Origin: Citrobacter koseri
GTDB taxonomy: Bacteria > Pseudomonadota > Gammaproteobacteria > Enterobacterales > Enterobacteriaceae
Direction of reading: 5' to 3'
NCBI GenBank assembly: GCA_900446925.1
Contig: UAVY01000004.1
Coordinates: forward strand, 496,001 to 560,000
DNA: 64,000 nt
Shown: positions 1 through 9,440 of the stretch, in pieces
Numbering within the stretch: the stretch's first letter is position 1
Layout: the number at the start of each line of letters is the position of its first letter
The notes under the pieces: generated by a model
Told to the model about the DNA's origin: nothing
What the model saw: only the letters and a program-made list of their open reading frames with translations
Databases searched by the model: none
Program-made: the position numbers and the translations under genes

Positions 1-960
1 AACGATTTACGGCGTCATTACCCGCATTCTGGAAGCGCGTATGGCCAATAACGCAGGGCCGCTGACGCTGCTCAACTGCGACAACGTGCGTCACAACGGT
101 GAACGGTTCCACGGATGGTCTGGTTGAGTTTTTACAACTGACCGGCAAACAGGCGGTGATTGACTGGCTTAGCGCCAATGCGACCTGCCCGAATACGATG
201 GTGGACCGCATCACGCCGCGTCCGGCAGCCGATCTTCCGGCGCGTATCAAAGCGCAGACGGGCATTGATGATAAAGCGCCGGTAATGGGCGAAACCTTTA
301 TCCAGTGGGTGGTTGAAGATCGTTTCCGCGATGTGCGCCCTGCGCTGGAAAATGTCGGTGTGGAGCTGGTGACGTCTGTTATCCCGTATGAAGAGGCGAA
401 AATCCGCATCCTCAACTCATCACATAGCTGCATTGCGTGGGCGGGTACGTTAATCGGCCAGCAGTATATTCATGAAAGCACCCTGACGGACTTTATCTAC
501 CAGATTGCCGACCGCTACGTGACGGAAGACGTGATCCCTTGCCTGGGAGATAACGGCATCGATCTCCCGACCTATCGTGATGTGGTGCTTAAGCGTTTTA
601 CCAACCCGCATATTCAGGATACCAACCAGCGCGTTGCCGCCGACGGATTCTCGAAAATCCCGGCGATGATTGCGCCGACGCTGCGCGAGTGCTATCAGCG
701 CGGTGCGCGGGCCGAACGCTACCGCTATGCTGCCCGCACTGTTTTACGTCTTTATGGAGCAGTGGCACAAGGGCACGCTGCCTTATGAGTACCAGGACGG
801 CATTCTGGATGCGCCAGCGGTACATGCCATGTTTGAATCCGCCGATCCGATCGCGGCGTATGCCAGTGATAAAGCGCTGTTTGGCGACCTGACGGAACGT
901 GATGATTTCGCCGCGCTGCTGCGCGAGAAAATCGCCGCTGTTCACACGCTGATTAACTGA
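1..960 (+). CDS. dalD: D-arabinitol 4-dehydrogenase, 3' part (5' end outside window; frameshifted as read)
   Basis: Oxidises D-arabinitol to D-xylulose with NAD, the first step of D-arabinitol catabolism; the product is phosphorylated by the kinase encoded next. The visible part covers about the last 320 residues of a mannitol dehydrogenase-family (long-chain polyol dehydrogenase) protein of roughly 455 residues. The coding frame begins at base 2 ([13 protein letters not shown]), includes [14 protein letters not shown], and carries the family's C-terminal helical domain with [14 protein letters not shown], whose Lys/Asn/His residues belong to the active site. The frame must change near 113 (extra G in CACGGATGG) and near 708 (extra G in GCGCGGGCC); both halves fit the family, so these look like read errors. 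The stop is 9 bases before the kinase start, which indicates one operon. The choice of arabinitol over mannitol rests on the kinase and permease next door. Confidence 0.85.
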
Positions 961-969
961 GAGGTGGCT

Positions 970-2432
970 ATGTATCTGGGTATCGATCTCGGCACATCTG
1001 AAGTGAAGGCGCTGGTCATTGATGAAAATAATGACATTGTCGCCACCCATAGCGCGCCGCTGACGATTCAGCGGCCCCATCAACACTGGTCAGAGCAATC
1101 ACCGGAAGCCTGGTGGGACGCGACGGAGTATCTGATGTCCACCCTGCGGGAGAAATGTGGTCATCACTGGCAGGCGATTAAGGCGATCGGTCTTTCCGGT
1201 CAGATGCATGGCGCGGTACTGCTTGATGCCGCCGGGAATACGATCCGCCCGGCGATTCTGTGGAATGACACCCGTAGCGCCCAGGAGTGTGCAGAGCTGG
1301 AAGAAATCGCCCCAGAGCTGCATCAGGTTGCCGGTAATCTGGCGATGCCGGGGTTTACCGCGCCGAAATTGCTGTGGGTGCGTCGCCATGAACCGCAGAA
1401 TTTTGCCCGCATCGAAACGGTGCTGCTGCCGAAGGATTATCTGCGTTTCAAAATGACGGGTAAAAAAGTCTCCGATATGTCCGATTCGGCAGGGACGCTG
1501 TGGCTTGACGTCGAGAAGCGCGACTGGTCGGATGCGCTGCTGGAGAAATGCGGGCTGACGCGGGCCAATATGCCGGAGCTGGTGGAAGGCTGCGATATTT
1601 CTGCCACGCTCGATCCCGTCGTCGCGCAACGCTGGGGGTTAACCCCTTCGGTGGTGGTCGCCGGGGGCGGCGGAGACAACGCGGTCAGCGCTATTGGCGT
1701 TGGCGCGGTATCGCCCGGCGATGCGTTTATTTCACTGGGGACGTCCGGCGTGCTGTTTGTGGTGACAGACGCGTACCGTCCCGCGCCGCAATCCGCAGTA
1801 CATGCTTTTTGCCACGTCCTGCCGAATTTGTGGCACCAGATGAGCGTAATGCTCAGCGCCGCCAGCTGTCTGCAATGGTTCTGCCGCCTGGTAGGGACAA
1901 CGGAAACGGAACTGCTGGAAGAAATCGCGCAGTTAAGCGATGCGGAAAAAGCCAGCGCGCCGATGTTCCTGCCGTACCTTTCCGGTGAACGCACGCCGCA
2001 TAACGATCCTGACGCCCGGGGCATGTTCTGGGGGCTGACGCACTCCAGCCAGCGTGCGCTGATGGGGTATGCGGTGCTGGAAGGCGTCAGTTTCGGCATC
2101 GCTGACGGGCTCCGTGTTCTGCAAGAGAGCGGTACAAGTATCGAACAATGTTCGCTGGTGGGCGGCGGCGCCGAAGTCCGTTCTGGGCGCAACTGCTGGC
2201 AGATATTCTGGATATGCCCGTGGTGACGCACAAAGGCGGAGAAACCGGCGGCGCGCTGGGCGCGGCGCGACTGGCGTGCCTTGCGGCAGGTAAACCGTTG
2301 GCGTCCGTTTGCGAAAAACCGGAAGTCTACAAAACCTGGTATGGCGATCCGGTTCGCCACACGGCGCTGATGCAGCGTTATCAGCAGTTTAACGCACTGT
2401 ACCGAAACGACCTGAACTATCGAAATCAATAA
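970..2432 (+). CDS. dalK: Xylulokinase of the D-arabinitol operon (frameshifted as read)
   Basis: ATP-dependent phosphorylation of D-xylulose to xylulose-5-phosphate, feeding the pentose phosphate pathway. About 486 residues, the usual xylulokinase length, with the FGGY-kinase layout: N-terminal phosphate loop LGIDLGTSEVKAL (residues 3-15), sugar-site GLSGQMHG, LWNDTRS, the catalytic aspartate in GGGGDNAV (Asp236) and LSGERTPHNDP. ATG at 970 is preferred over the in-frame GTG at 964 because GAGGTG lies just upstream and homologues begin MYLGIDLG. One shift near 2172 (extra C in GGCGCCGAAG) splits the C-terminal ATPase lobe; as read, the first frame stops at 2226. DalK and XylB are close relatives, so the symbol rests on context: dehydrogenase upstream, polyol permease downstream. 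Confidence 0.85.
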
Positions 2433-2449
2433 TTTCTATAACAAAAGCC

Positions 2450-2469
2450 CTCCGGTGAATGTACCGGAG
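2450..2469 (+). other. Intercistronic hairpin between dalK and dalT
   Basis: CTCCGGT at 2450-2456 pairs perfectly with ACCGGAG at 2463-2469 across a 6-base loop. No T-run follows, so it is more likely an mRNA-stabilising or attenuating hairpin than a full terminator. It lies 30 bases before the permease start. Confidence 0.45.
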
Positions 2470-2499
2470 TGGCTCCCTGCACCCTAAAACGAGGTCAAT

Positions 2500-3720
2500 A
2501 TGTCGTTAACTAACAAACAATGGCTGGGATTACCCTTAAGTCTGGTCTGGGGGTATATCGCCATCGCCGTATTCATGACTGGTGATGGTTTCGAGCTGGC
2601 ATTTTTGTCGCACTACATCAAAGCGCTGGGCTTTACCCCGGCGGAAGCCTCCTTCGCCTTTACGCTATATGGCCTGGCGGCGGCGCTGTCGGCCTGGGTA
2701 TCCGGCGTAGTGGCGGAGATCATCACGCCGCAAAAAACCATGATGATCGGCTTTGTGCTGTGGTGCGTATTCCACGTATTGTTCCTCGTTTTTGGGCTGG
2801 GTCAGTCCAACTACGCCTTAATTCTGCTGTTTTACGGTATTCGCGGTCTGGCGTATCCGCTGTTCCTTTATGCGTTTATCGTCGCCATTGTGCATAACGT
2901 CCGTAGCGACAGCACCAGCGCCGCGCTGGGCTGGTTCTGGGCGGTCTACTCTATTGGGATCGGCGTTTTCGGCAGTTATATCCCGAGTTTTACCATTCCG
3001 CATATTGGCGAAATGGGCACCCTGTGGCTGGCGCTGGCGTTCTGCCTGACCGGCGGTATTATCGCGCTGGTTTCGCTGCGAAAAATTGAAACGCCGCGCC
3101 ATATGCAAAACCTCACCACCCGTGAAAAGTTCAGCGAACTGGGGCGTGCGGTCACGCTGCTTTACACCAACCGTAGCATTATGTTGTCCAGCATCGTGCG
3201 TATTATCAATACGTTATCGCTGTTCGGTTTTGCGGTGGTCATGCCGATGATGTTTGTGGATGAACTGGGCTTCACCACCTCTGAATGGCTACAGGTATGG
3301 GCGGCGTTCTTCTTCACAACCATCTTCTCCAACGTCTTTTGGGGCGTACTGGCAGAGAAAATGGGCTGGATGAAGGTTGTCCGCTGGTTTGGCTGCATCG
3401 GGATGGCGCTCTCCAGCCTCGCGTTTTATTACATTCCGCAGCACTTTGGCCATAATTTCGCGATGGCGCTGGTTCCGGCAATCGCGCTGGGAATCTTCGT
3501 TGCCGCGTTTGTGCCGATGGCCGCCGTCTTTCCTGCGCTTGAGCCAAAACACAAAGGGGCCGCGATTTCGGTCTACAACCTGTCGGCTGGGCTTTCCAAC
3601 TTCCTCGCCCCGGCGATCGCCGTGGTGTTGTTACCGCACTTCAGCACCATTGGCGTCGTGATTGCGTATACGTTGCTCTATATTGTGGCGTTTATTCTGT
3701 GTCCGTTTTATTCGTGTTGA
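2500..3720 (+). CDS. dalT: D-arabinitol/polyol MFS permease
   Basis: Inner-membrane major facilitator permease of the ribitol/D-arabinitol type (RbtT/DalT), expected to import D-arabinitol by proton symport for the dehydrogenase and kinase upstream. The 406 residues as read hold about twelve hydrophobic segments in two six-helix halves. The start has a good Shine-Dalgarno (GAGG at 2491). As read it ends CPFYSC at a TGA; removing one T from the TTTT near 3710 gives CPFIRVEQPGF and a stop at 3752-3754 (about 417 residues), closer to family length, so the true end is probably 3754. A Rho-independent terminator follows at 3790, closing the dal operon. Confidence 0.82.
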   Translation: MSLTNKQWLGLPLSLVWGYIAIAVFMTGDGFELAFLSHYIKALGFTPAEASFAFTLYGLAAALSAWVSGVVAEIITPQKTMMIGFVLWCVFHVLFLVFGLGQSNYALILLFYGIRGLAYPLFLYAFIVAIVHNVRSDSTSAALGWFWAVYSIGIGVFGSYIPSFTIPHIGEMGTLWLALAFCLTGGIIALVSLRKIETPRHMQNLTTREKFSELGRAVTLLYTNRSIMLSSIVRIINTLSLFGFAVVMPMMFVDELGFTTSEWLQVWAAFFFTTIFSNVFWGVLAEKMGWMKVVRWFGCIGMALSSLAFYYIPQHFGHNFAMALVPAIALGIFVAAFVPMAAVFPALEPKHKGAAISVYNLSAGLSNFLAPAIAVVLLPHFSTIGVVIAYTLLYIVAFILCPFYSC

Positions 3721-3789
3721 ACAACCCGGATTCACGGCGTCAGGAGGCATGTGAAGGCGAAACGGTCGGTATTTCTTAATGATGTCGGG

Positions 3790-3814
3790 CCCGGCTGCGC
3801 TGCCGGGTCTTTTT
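3790..3814 (+). terminator. Rho-independent terminator of the dal operon
   Basis: CCCGGC, a six-base loop, GCCGGG, then TCTTTTT. A clean GC stem followed by a T-run directly after the permease. Confidence 0.8.
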
Positions 3815-3824
3815 AAGGCGGCAA

Positions 3825-4489
3825 ATGATGAAGAGTAAAGCGGTAATTTTCGACATGGATGGCGTCATCATTGACTCCGAAGGGCTGTGCGTCAGGCGCA
3901 AAAAGACGCGCTGGCAGGCTGGGGAGTGACGGTTAATGACGAGGAGTGTGAAACGTTAACCAAAGGGAAGCGACTGGATGAGATTGCCCCGCGTCTGGTG
4001 CGAATACTGCCCGTTGCAGACAGACCCTGGGGTGCTGGAGTCGGCCATTCGCAAACGCATTACCGGACTTATTGCAACGGAAGGCGAAGCGATGGACGGC
4101 GTCTACGCGGTATTGCATCATTTTCGCCACAGGGGGTATCGGATTGCGCTGGCTACGTCATCATCCCATCAGGTTATTGAGGCTGTTCTCTCTAAACTTA
4201 ATCTCCGGGGCATTTTGACGTCATTTGCAGCGCCGACGATGAACGCTACGGCAAACCGCACCCGGCGGTGTATCTCTCCGTGCTGAAAAAGCTGGGCCTG
4301 CCCGCCGCAGAGTGTCTGGTGATTGAAGACAGCCTGAGCGGTTTTCGCGCCGCGCAGGCCGCCGGAATTGATACCATTGTGGTGTCTGACGGCTGCCAGC
4401 ACCCCTGCTTTAGCGAGGCCATCGGGCGCTACACGTCAATGCCGCAACTCCTGGAGACGCTGGCCCCGCCGGTTCGGGCCGCAGGGTAA
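3825..4489 (+). CDS. HAD-family sugar-phosphate phosphatase / phosphoglucomutase-like (frameshifted as read)
   Basis: About 221 residues of the HAD superfamily with a cap domain, resembling hexitol phosphatases and beta-phosphoglucomutase-like proteins. Motif I is FDMDGVIID (residues 8-16; both aspartates catalytic), motif II is LATSS, and motifs III/IV are YGKPHP...VIEDSLSGFRAAQAAG. Two ATGs (3825, 3828) follow AAGG at 3815. Frames change near 3888 (missing G after GGGCTGTG), near 3990, and near 4218; the joined product is continuous with the family. It sits after the dal terminator on the same strand, so it is probably separately expressed. It may remove sugar-phosphate by-products of polyol metabolism, but the substrate cannot be deduced. 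Confidence 0.75.
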
Positions 4490-4503
4490 ATGACCCGTTT
4501 GTG

Positions 4504-4567
4504 AGCGCAGAGGTTCCGGGATGTCGCCGGTCTGATTATCCCTCTCTGCGCTTACTTTCTTTTTTCG
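4504..4567 (+). terminator. Terminator between the HAD gene and yegS (convergent genes)
   Basis: AGCGCAGAG (4504-4512) pairs with CTCTGCGCT (4544-4552), and TACTTTCTTTTTT follows. The roughly 31-base loop contains a smaller CCGG/CCGG stem. Confidence 0.5.
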
Positions 4568-5468
4568 TTAGCGCAGTAACGGGCAGTCTGGCGGCAAACG
4601 GCAACGCAGCGCGTTGGGAAGTATTTCAATATGAAATTCCTGACCACTGAGCGGCTCGCCATCAAGGTTAAAAGTGATCTCATGCGGAGCCTGAATATCA
4701 AACCAGGCGGATGCGCCATCGACAATGTTGGGGTTCTCTTCCAGCTGCGTCAATGTGGAAAATAGCGCCGGAAGCAGCTCTTCCCCGGTGAAGATCCGCA
4801 GTTGCAGCAGCCCGTCATTAATGAGTGCGCCAGGGCAGAGCTGTTGTCCGCCACCGGCCTGACGACCATTACCAATGCCAATCACCAGCGCATCGCCCTG
4901 CCAGTGAAAATTCTCGCCGCGAATCTCACAGCGATCGGGCTTGAGGGTGTCCATGCGCATCAGCCCATGAATAAAGTAAGAGACGCCGCCCAGCGCGGCC
5001 TTGAGTTTTTCCGGCGTTTCGGTGGTGATGCGCGTCCCGAATCCCCCTGTTGCCATATTGATAAAGCAGGTTTTATCGTTGACCTGAGCGATATCGATCG
5101 CAACCGCGTTACCGGCAATCGCCAGTTTTAAGGCTTTATCCAGCGCTTCCGGGATGCCAGCGCTGGTGGCGAAGTCATTGGCCGTGCCCAGAGGCAAAAT
5201 GCCAAGCGCGGGAACGTTGCCGCCCTGACACTGAATCAGCGCGGCGGAAACCTCATTGATGGTGCCGTCGCCGCCGCCCGCAATAACTGTCTCAACGCCA
5301 AGCTGTCGGGCTTCATCAACATAACGCTGGGCATCGCCTTTTTCCCCAGGTGACCCGGACGTGAATCTCCACGCCCTCATCGCGAAGTAGCCCTATCGCG
5401 TCGCGCAGGGGCTGATTATCAGCGCCTTTGCCATTTAAAATCAGTAAGCTGGCGGGAAACGTAGCCAT
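4568..5468 (-). CDS. yegS: Lipid kinase YegS (diacylglycerol kinase catalytic domain; one frameshift as read)
   Basis: Cytoplasmic lipid kinase; the E. coli homologue phosphorylates phosphatidylglycerol in vitro. About 299 residues. The nucleotide loop is [18 protein letters not shown], followed by [15 protein letters not shown] and [13 protein letters not shown]. The true start is ATG at 5468 ([14 protein letters not shown]). As read, an extra G within CTGGGG (5344-5347 on the + strand) breaks the frame in [14 protein letters not shown], so only about 270 residues read from an internal start. Stop at 4568; the gene converges with the HAD phosphatase. Confidence 0.93.
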
Positions 5469-5564
5469 CCTTTGTTTGCCTCTGTCGTTAACCTGTTGAA
5501 AGTGTATAGCAGAAAAGGCGCGGAAAGGTCAGAACAGGCTGAAAATGGAAGGTTTGTGCAGCAC

Positions 5565-5601
5565 AAAAAAATAAGCCTGCGTAAGGGAGATTACGCAGGC
5601 T
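5565..5601 (-). terminator. Rho-independent terminator of cyaR (and yegQ read-through)
   Basis: Perfect 11-bp stem AGCCTGCGTAA/TTACGCAGGCT with a six-base loop, followed on the minus strand by TATTTTTTT. Confidence 0.9.
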
Positions 5602-5651
5602 AAGGAGGTGGTTCCTGGTACAGCTAGCATTTATGGGTTATGTTTTTCAGC
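5565..5651 (-). ncRNA. cyaR: CyaR (RyeE) small regulatory RNA
   Basis: Hfq-dependent small RNA of about 87 nt that represses ompX, luxS, nadE and other messages by base pairing. Reading the minus strand from 5651, the sequence starts GCTGAAAAACATAACC, passes through the CCAGGAACCACCTCCTTAG seed/loop region and ends in the terminator hairpin plus T-run. This matches E. coli CyaR almost exactly. One A is missing in the CATAAATGC segment relative to the E. coli sequence I know, which may be a read error. It lies directly downstream of yegQ on the same strand, its conserved place. Confidence 0.93.
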
Positions 5652-5658
5652 GCCTCGG

Positions 5659-5701
5659 ATAATACCCGTAATGAACGAGGCGGTATGTGATCGATTTCTA
5701 A
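5659..5701 (-). promoter_or_regulatory. cyaR promoter with CRP site
   Basis: On the minus strand, TTAGA-6-TCACA (5686-5701) fits the CRP consensus TGTGA-6-TCACA, and TATTAT (5659-5664) serves as the -10. With the RNA start at 5651 the CRP centre falls near -42, a class II position, consistent with the known cAMP-CRP control of CyaR. Confidence 0.75.
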
Positions 5702-5736
5702 GAATCTTCCCATAATGAAAAATTAACGTGGATTAA

Positions 5737-7099
5737 CTACTTAGCGTGTGGGTTCCGCGTGGATTCGCCGGAAAAATTACGCATTAACAACGCATAATTC
5801 AGATCCATATCCTGCGGCACCGGCATCCAGACGGTGTAGCCATCGCCAGGCGCCACCGGCATTGCTTCACCTTTGGCGTTTTCCATATGCTCCAGAGTGA
5901 AGTTGACGTTCCCCTGCGGCGTCATCAGCTCCAGGTTATCGCCGATGGAGAATTTGTTCTTCACGGCAACGGCGGCAAGGGCGCCTTTACGCTCGCCGGT
6001 GAACTCACCCACGAACTGCTGACGTTCAGAAACAGAGTAACCGTACTCGTAATTCTGGTAGTCATCATGCGTGTGGCGACGCAGAAAGCCTTCGGTGTAA
6101 CCGCGATGCGCCAGGCCTTCCAGCGTTTCCAGCAGTTGCGGATCAAACGGCTTGCCCCGCAGCGGCATCGTCGATCGCTTTGCGATAAACCTGAGCGGTA
6201 CGCGCACAGTAGTAGAAGGATTTGGTACGGCCTTCGATTTTCAGTGAGTGCACGCCCATTTTGGTCAGGCGTTCAACGTGAGCAATGGCGCGCAGATCTT
6301 TCGAGTTCATGATGTAGGTGCCGTGTTCATCTTCGAACGCGGTCATGTATTCGCCCGGACGCTGAGCTTCTTCGATCATAAACACTTTGTCGGTCGGTGC
6401 GCCGATACCCAGCGTCGGCTCGACGTTCTGTACCGGAATCGGTTCGTATTTATGGACGATGTTGCCCACGACGTCTTCTTTCCCTTCCTGCACGTTATAT
6501 TCCCAACGGCAGGCGTTGGTGCAGGTTCCCTGGTTCGGATCGCGCTTGTTGATGTAGCCAGAGAGCAGGCAACGACCGGAGTAGGCCATGCACAGCGCGC
6601 CGTGTACGAAGATTTCGATCTCCATTTCCGGCACCTGTTGACGAATCTCTTCAATCTCTTCCAGCGACAGTTCGCGGGAAAGAATAACGCGGGTCAGCCC
6701 CATCTGGTTCCAGAACTTCACCGTTGCCCAGTTTACGGCGTTGGCCTGCACCGAAAGGTGAATCGGCATCTCCGGGAAGTTTTCACGTACCAGCATGATA
6801 AGCCCGGGATCGGACATGATCAGCGCATCCGGCCCCATTTCCACAACCGGTTTAAGATCGCGAATAAAGGTTTTCAGTTTCGCGTTATGCGGCGCAATGT
6901 TCACGACCACATAGAATTTTTTGCCAAGCGCGTGGGCTTCGTTAATGCCGAGCTGCAAATTCTCGTGGTTAAATTCGTTGTTGCGCACGCGCAGGGAGTA
7001 ACGCGGTTGGCCCGCATACACGGCATCTGCGCCATAAGCGAAAGCGTAACGCATATTTTTCAGCGTTCCCGCCGGGGAAAGGAGTTCCGGTTTAAACAT
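5737..7099 (-). CDS. trhP: tRNA 5-hydroxyuridine hydroxylation protein TrhP/YegQ (one frameshift as read)
   Basis: Peptidase-U32-family protein that, with prephenate, takes part in hydroxylation of U34 to ho5U in tRNAs. About 453 residues, full length. Starts MFKPELLSPAGTLKNM; the characteristic cysteine region lies around residues 170-200 (ALCMAYSGRCLLSGY and QGTCTNACRW), which in this family supports an iron-sulfur cluster, and KMGVHSLKIEGRTKS follows. The frame breaks at 6155-6158, where CCCC should be CCC (KPFDPQLLE follows). It ends 85 bases upstream of the CyaR 5' end. Confidence 0.94.
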
Positions 7100-7215
7100 A
7101 ATTTTCTCGTTCTGATGACAGGTCAGATCCGCTTCACTGAATGAGGCGGTTAGGGGAGTGCCCCTACGTTAAGGGCGGGCATTGTAGCGCTGTGGGGGAG
7201 GCAGGTAAAGAAAAA

Positions 7216-7250
7216 CGCCGGATGGCGGCGTAGCGCTTTCTCTGGCCGAC
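7216..7250. repeat. Degenerate REP element upstream of yegQ
   Basis: GCCGGATGGCGGCGT followed by CTGGCC matches the REP consensus (GCCGGATG..GCG..CGGCC) with a weakened right arm. It lies in the gap between yegQ and the 3' end of baeR (7100-7308). A small hairpin AGGGG-AGTG-CCCCT is at 7151-7164. Confidence 0.5.
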
Positions 7251-7308
7251 AACGCTCTTATTTGTCGGTCGGATCAGCGGAGCGTCATCCGGCTATTGCA
7301 GGCGTGAC

Positions 7309-8032
7309 TTATGCAATCCGGCAGGTATCCGCTTCCCAGCGATACCCGACGCCGTATACCGCACGGATGAACGACTGTTCGGCGTCCAGAGATTCCAGCT
7401 TGCGGCGCAGGTTTTTGATGTGGCTGTCAATGGTGCGGTCCGTCACCACGCGATAATCATCGTAGAGATGATTAAGCAGCTGCTCGCGGGAGAAGACTTT
7501 CCCCGGCTCGTGAGACAGCGTTTTCAACAGGCGAAACTCTGCGGGGGTCAGGTCGAGCATCTTGCCGCGCCAGGATGCCTGAAAACGGCCTTCATCGACA
7601 ATCAGCGGGCTTTGCGCGTCCAGCTGTTGCAGCTCACGCTGCGGCTTGCAGCGGCGCAAAATCGTTTTCACGCGGGCGACCACCTCACGGGGGCTGTAAG
7701 GTTTGCAGATGTAATCATCGGCGCCAATCTCCAGCCCAAGCAGGCGGTCGATCTCTTCAATCTTTGCCGTGACCATCACGATGGGCACGTCAGAAAAACG
7801 GCGAATTTCCCGGCACAGCGTCAGGCCGTCCGTACCTGGCAGCATTAAGTCCAGCAGGATCAGTTCTGGCGGTGTTTGATGCACATACTGCAATACCTGA
7901 TCGCCATGACTGATTAGCGTGGGGGGCATAGCTTGCGGCGCGCAGATAGTCGATCAGCAGTTGTCCCAGCTTGGGTTCATCTTCCACGATTAAAATACGC
8001 GGCGTGTTTTCATCAATGGGTAACTCAGTCAT
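7309..8032 (-). CDS. baeR: Response regulator BaeR (one frameshift as read)
   Basis: OmpR/PhoB-family response regulator of envelope stress that activates mdtABCD, acrD and spy. About 240 residues. The receiver domain starts [14 protein letters not shown], has the phosphoacceptor aspartate in [10 protein letters not shown] and the lysine in [12 protein letters not shown]. The C-terminal winged helix contains [12 protein letters not shown] and [16 protein letters not shown]. The frame breaks at 7921-7926, where six Gs should be five ([11 protein letters not shown] when corrected). Its ATG overlaps the baeS stop in ATGA, so the two are translationally coupled. Last gene of the mdtABCD-baeSR operon. 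Confidence 0.95.
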
Positions 8033-9440
8033 ACATCTCTCTGTAAATCGCGTTCCAGCGGTAACTCTACTGTAATGCTAAGCCCGCCAAAAGGCGAATG
8101 GGACGCCCGGATACGACCATTATGCGCTTGTACGATATTGTCGCAAATCGCCAGTCCCAGACCGGACCCGCCGCTGGCGCGGTTGCGGGAGCCTTCTGTG
8201 CGGTAGAAACGTTCAAACAGTTTTTGTAACTGCTCATCGCGAACGCCGGGCGCGGAATCGGCGAACGTTAATAGCAGCATGTTGTCGCGCTGCTCGGCGG
8301 AAATGTGCCAGGCTGCCGCCGCTGTCGGTGTAGCGCAGACTATTTTCCAGCAGATTATTGAATAACTGCATCAGACGATCCGGATCGCCGAATACCATTA
8401 CGCTGTCAGGAAGGGAAAAGTGTAACGTCAGCCCACGGCTGGCGAAGCGCTCGCGAAACGCGCCGCCTGCCACCTCCAGCAGGGGAATCAGGTCCACCGA
8501 TGTTTTCTGGTACGCCAGCGCGCCTTCATCGGACATAGAAAGCTGATGCAGATCGTCAACCAGCTTGGTGAGCGTGCCGACTTCAGCCTGGAGCGAGGCC
8601 ACCGATTCGGGCGTAAACTGGCGGACTCCGTCCTGGATAGCCTCCAGCTCACCGCGCAATACCGCCAGCGGCGTGCGCAGTTCGTGGGAGATATCCGCCA
8701 TAAAATCGCGGCGCATTTGCTGATTTTTTTCCAGCGTGCTGGCGAGCTGGTTAAAATCCTGCGCCAGTTTACCCAGTTCATCCGCGCTGGTCGGCGTTAC
8801 GCGCGTCGGTGAAGTCGCCTGCGGCCAGTTTGTGCGTGCCTTCCACCAGCCGCTTAACGGGCGCCAGCAACCCGCGCGCCAGCGGAAACGTCGCCAGCGC
8901 CGCCAGCAGAGTCGACAACGCCACGATCAGCCAACTGGTACGGCGCTGTTGCTTATCAAAATTAATATCGGTATTGCGCGTCAGTCGCTCAACGGGAGAG
9001 GCAATCACCGCGCCAACCTCCACACCGTTTACGTGAATAGCCCGGCGGGTTGCCGTCTCGCGGGACTGGCGCTCGCGGGCCGACCAGCACATTGGCGTGT
9101 TGATCGACGACCCAAAATTGGGTTCGCCAGCCATGCGGCGGCATCCCGGGGCCGGGTTTGTTATCGTCGTTGTCATGCTCAAAAGAGCGCAGGATCTGGA
9201 AAACGAAGCGATCGTTATTGCGTAAAAAACGCCAGTTGCCGTGCAGCGAGTACTGCTCGCCCAGCGCGTCGCCGAGCATCTGCAACCGCTGTTCGTTGCC
9301 ATGGTTTGATGTAGTCGATAAAACCCACGCTCAAAGCTGGATGCGTACGGCCCAGTGCATGCTGGATTCAGCAAGACAATGCAGGGTGGCGAAAATCGCC
9401 AGAAACAATTTGCCGGTATACCGGGCCGCCAGAACTTCAT
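8029..9440 (-). CDS. baeS: Sensor histidine kinase BaeS (many frameshifts as read)
   Basis: Inner-membrane sensor kinase for envelope damage, partner of BaeR. About 467 residues expected: N-terminal TM helix, periplasmic sensor ([20 protein letters not shown]), second TM ([18 protein letters not shown]), HAMP, HisKA with the phosphorylated histidine in [17 protein letters not shown], and an ATPase domain with [20 protein letters not shown] and [13 protein letters not shown]. The reading frame changes repeatedly. The first 140 bases (9300-9440) alone hold about six or seven single-base errors, mostly duplications; further shifts lie near 9060, 8800 and 8310. ATGA overlaps link it to mdtD upstream and baeR downstream. 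I read this as poor sequence, not a dead gene. Confidence 0.92.
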
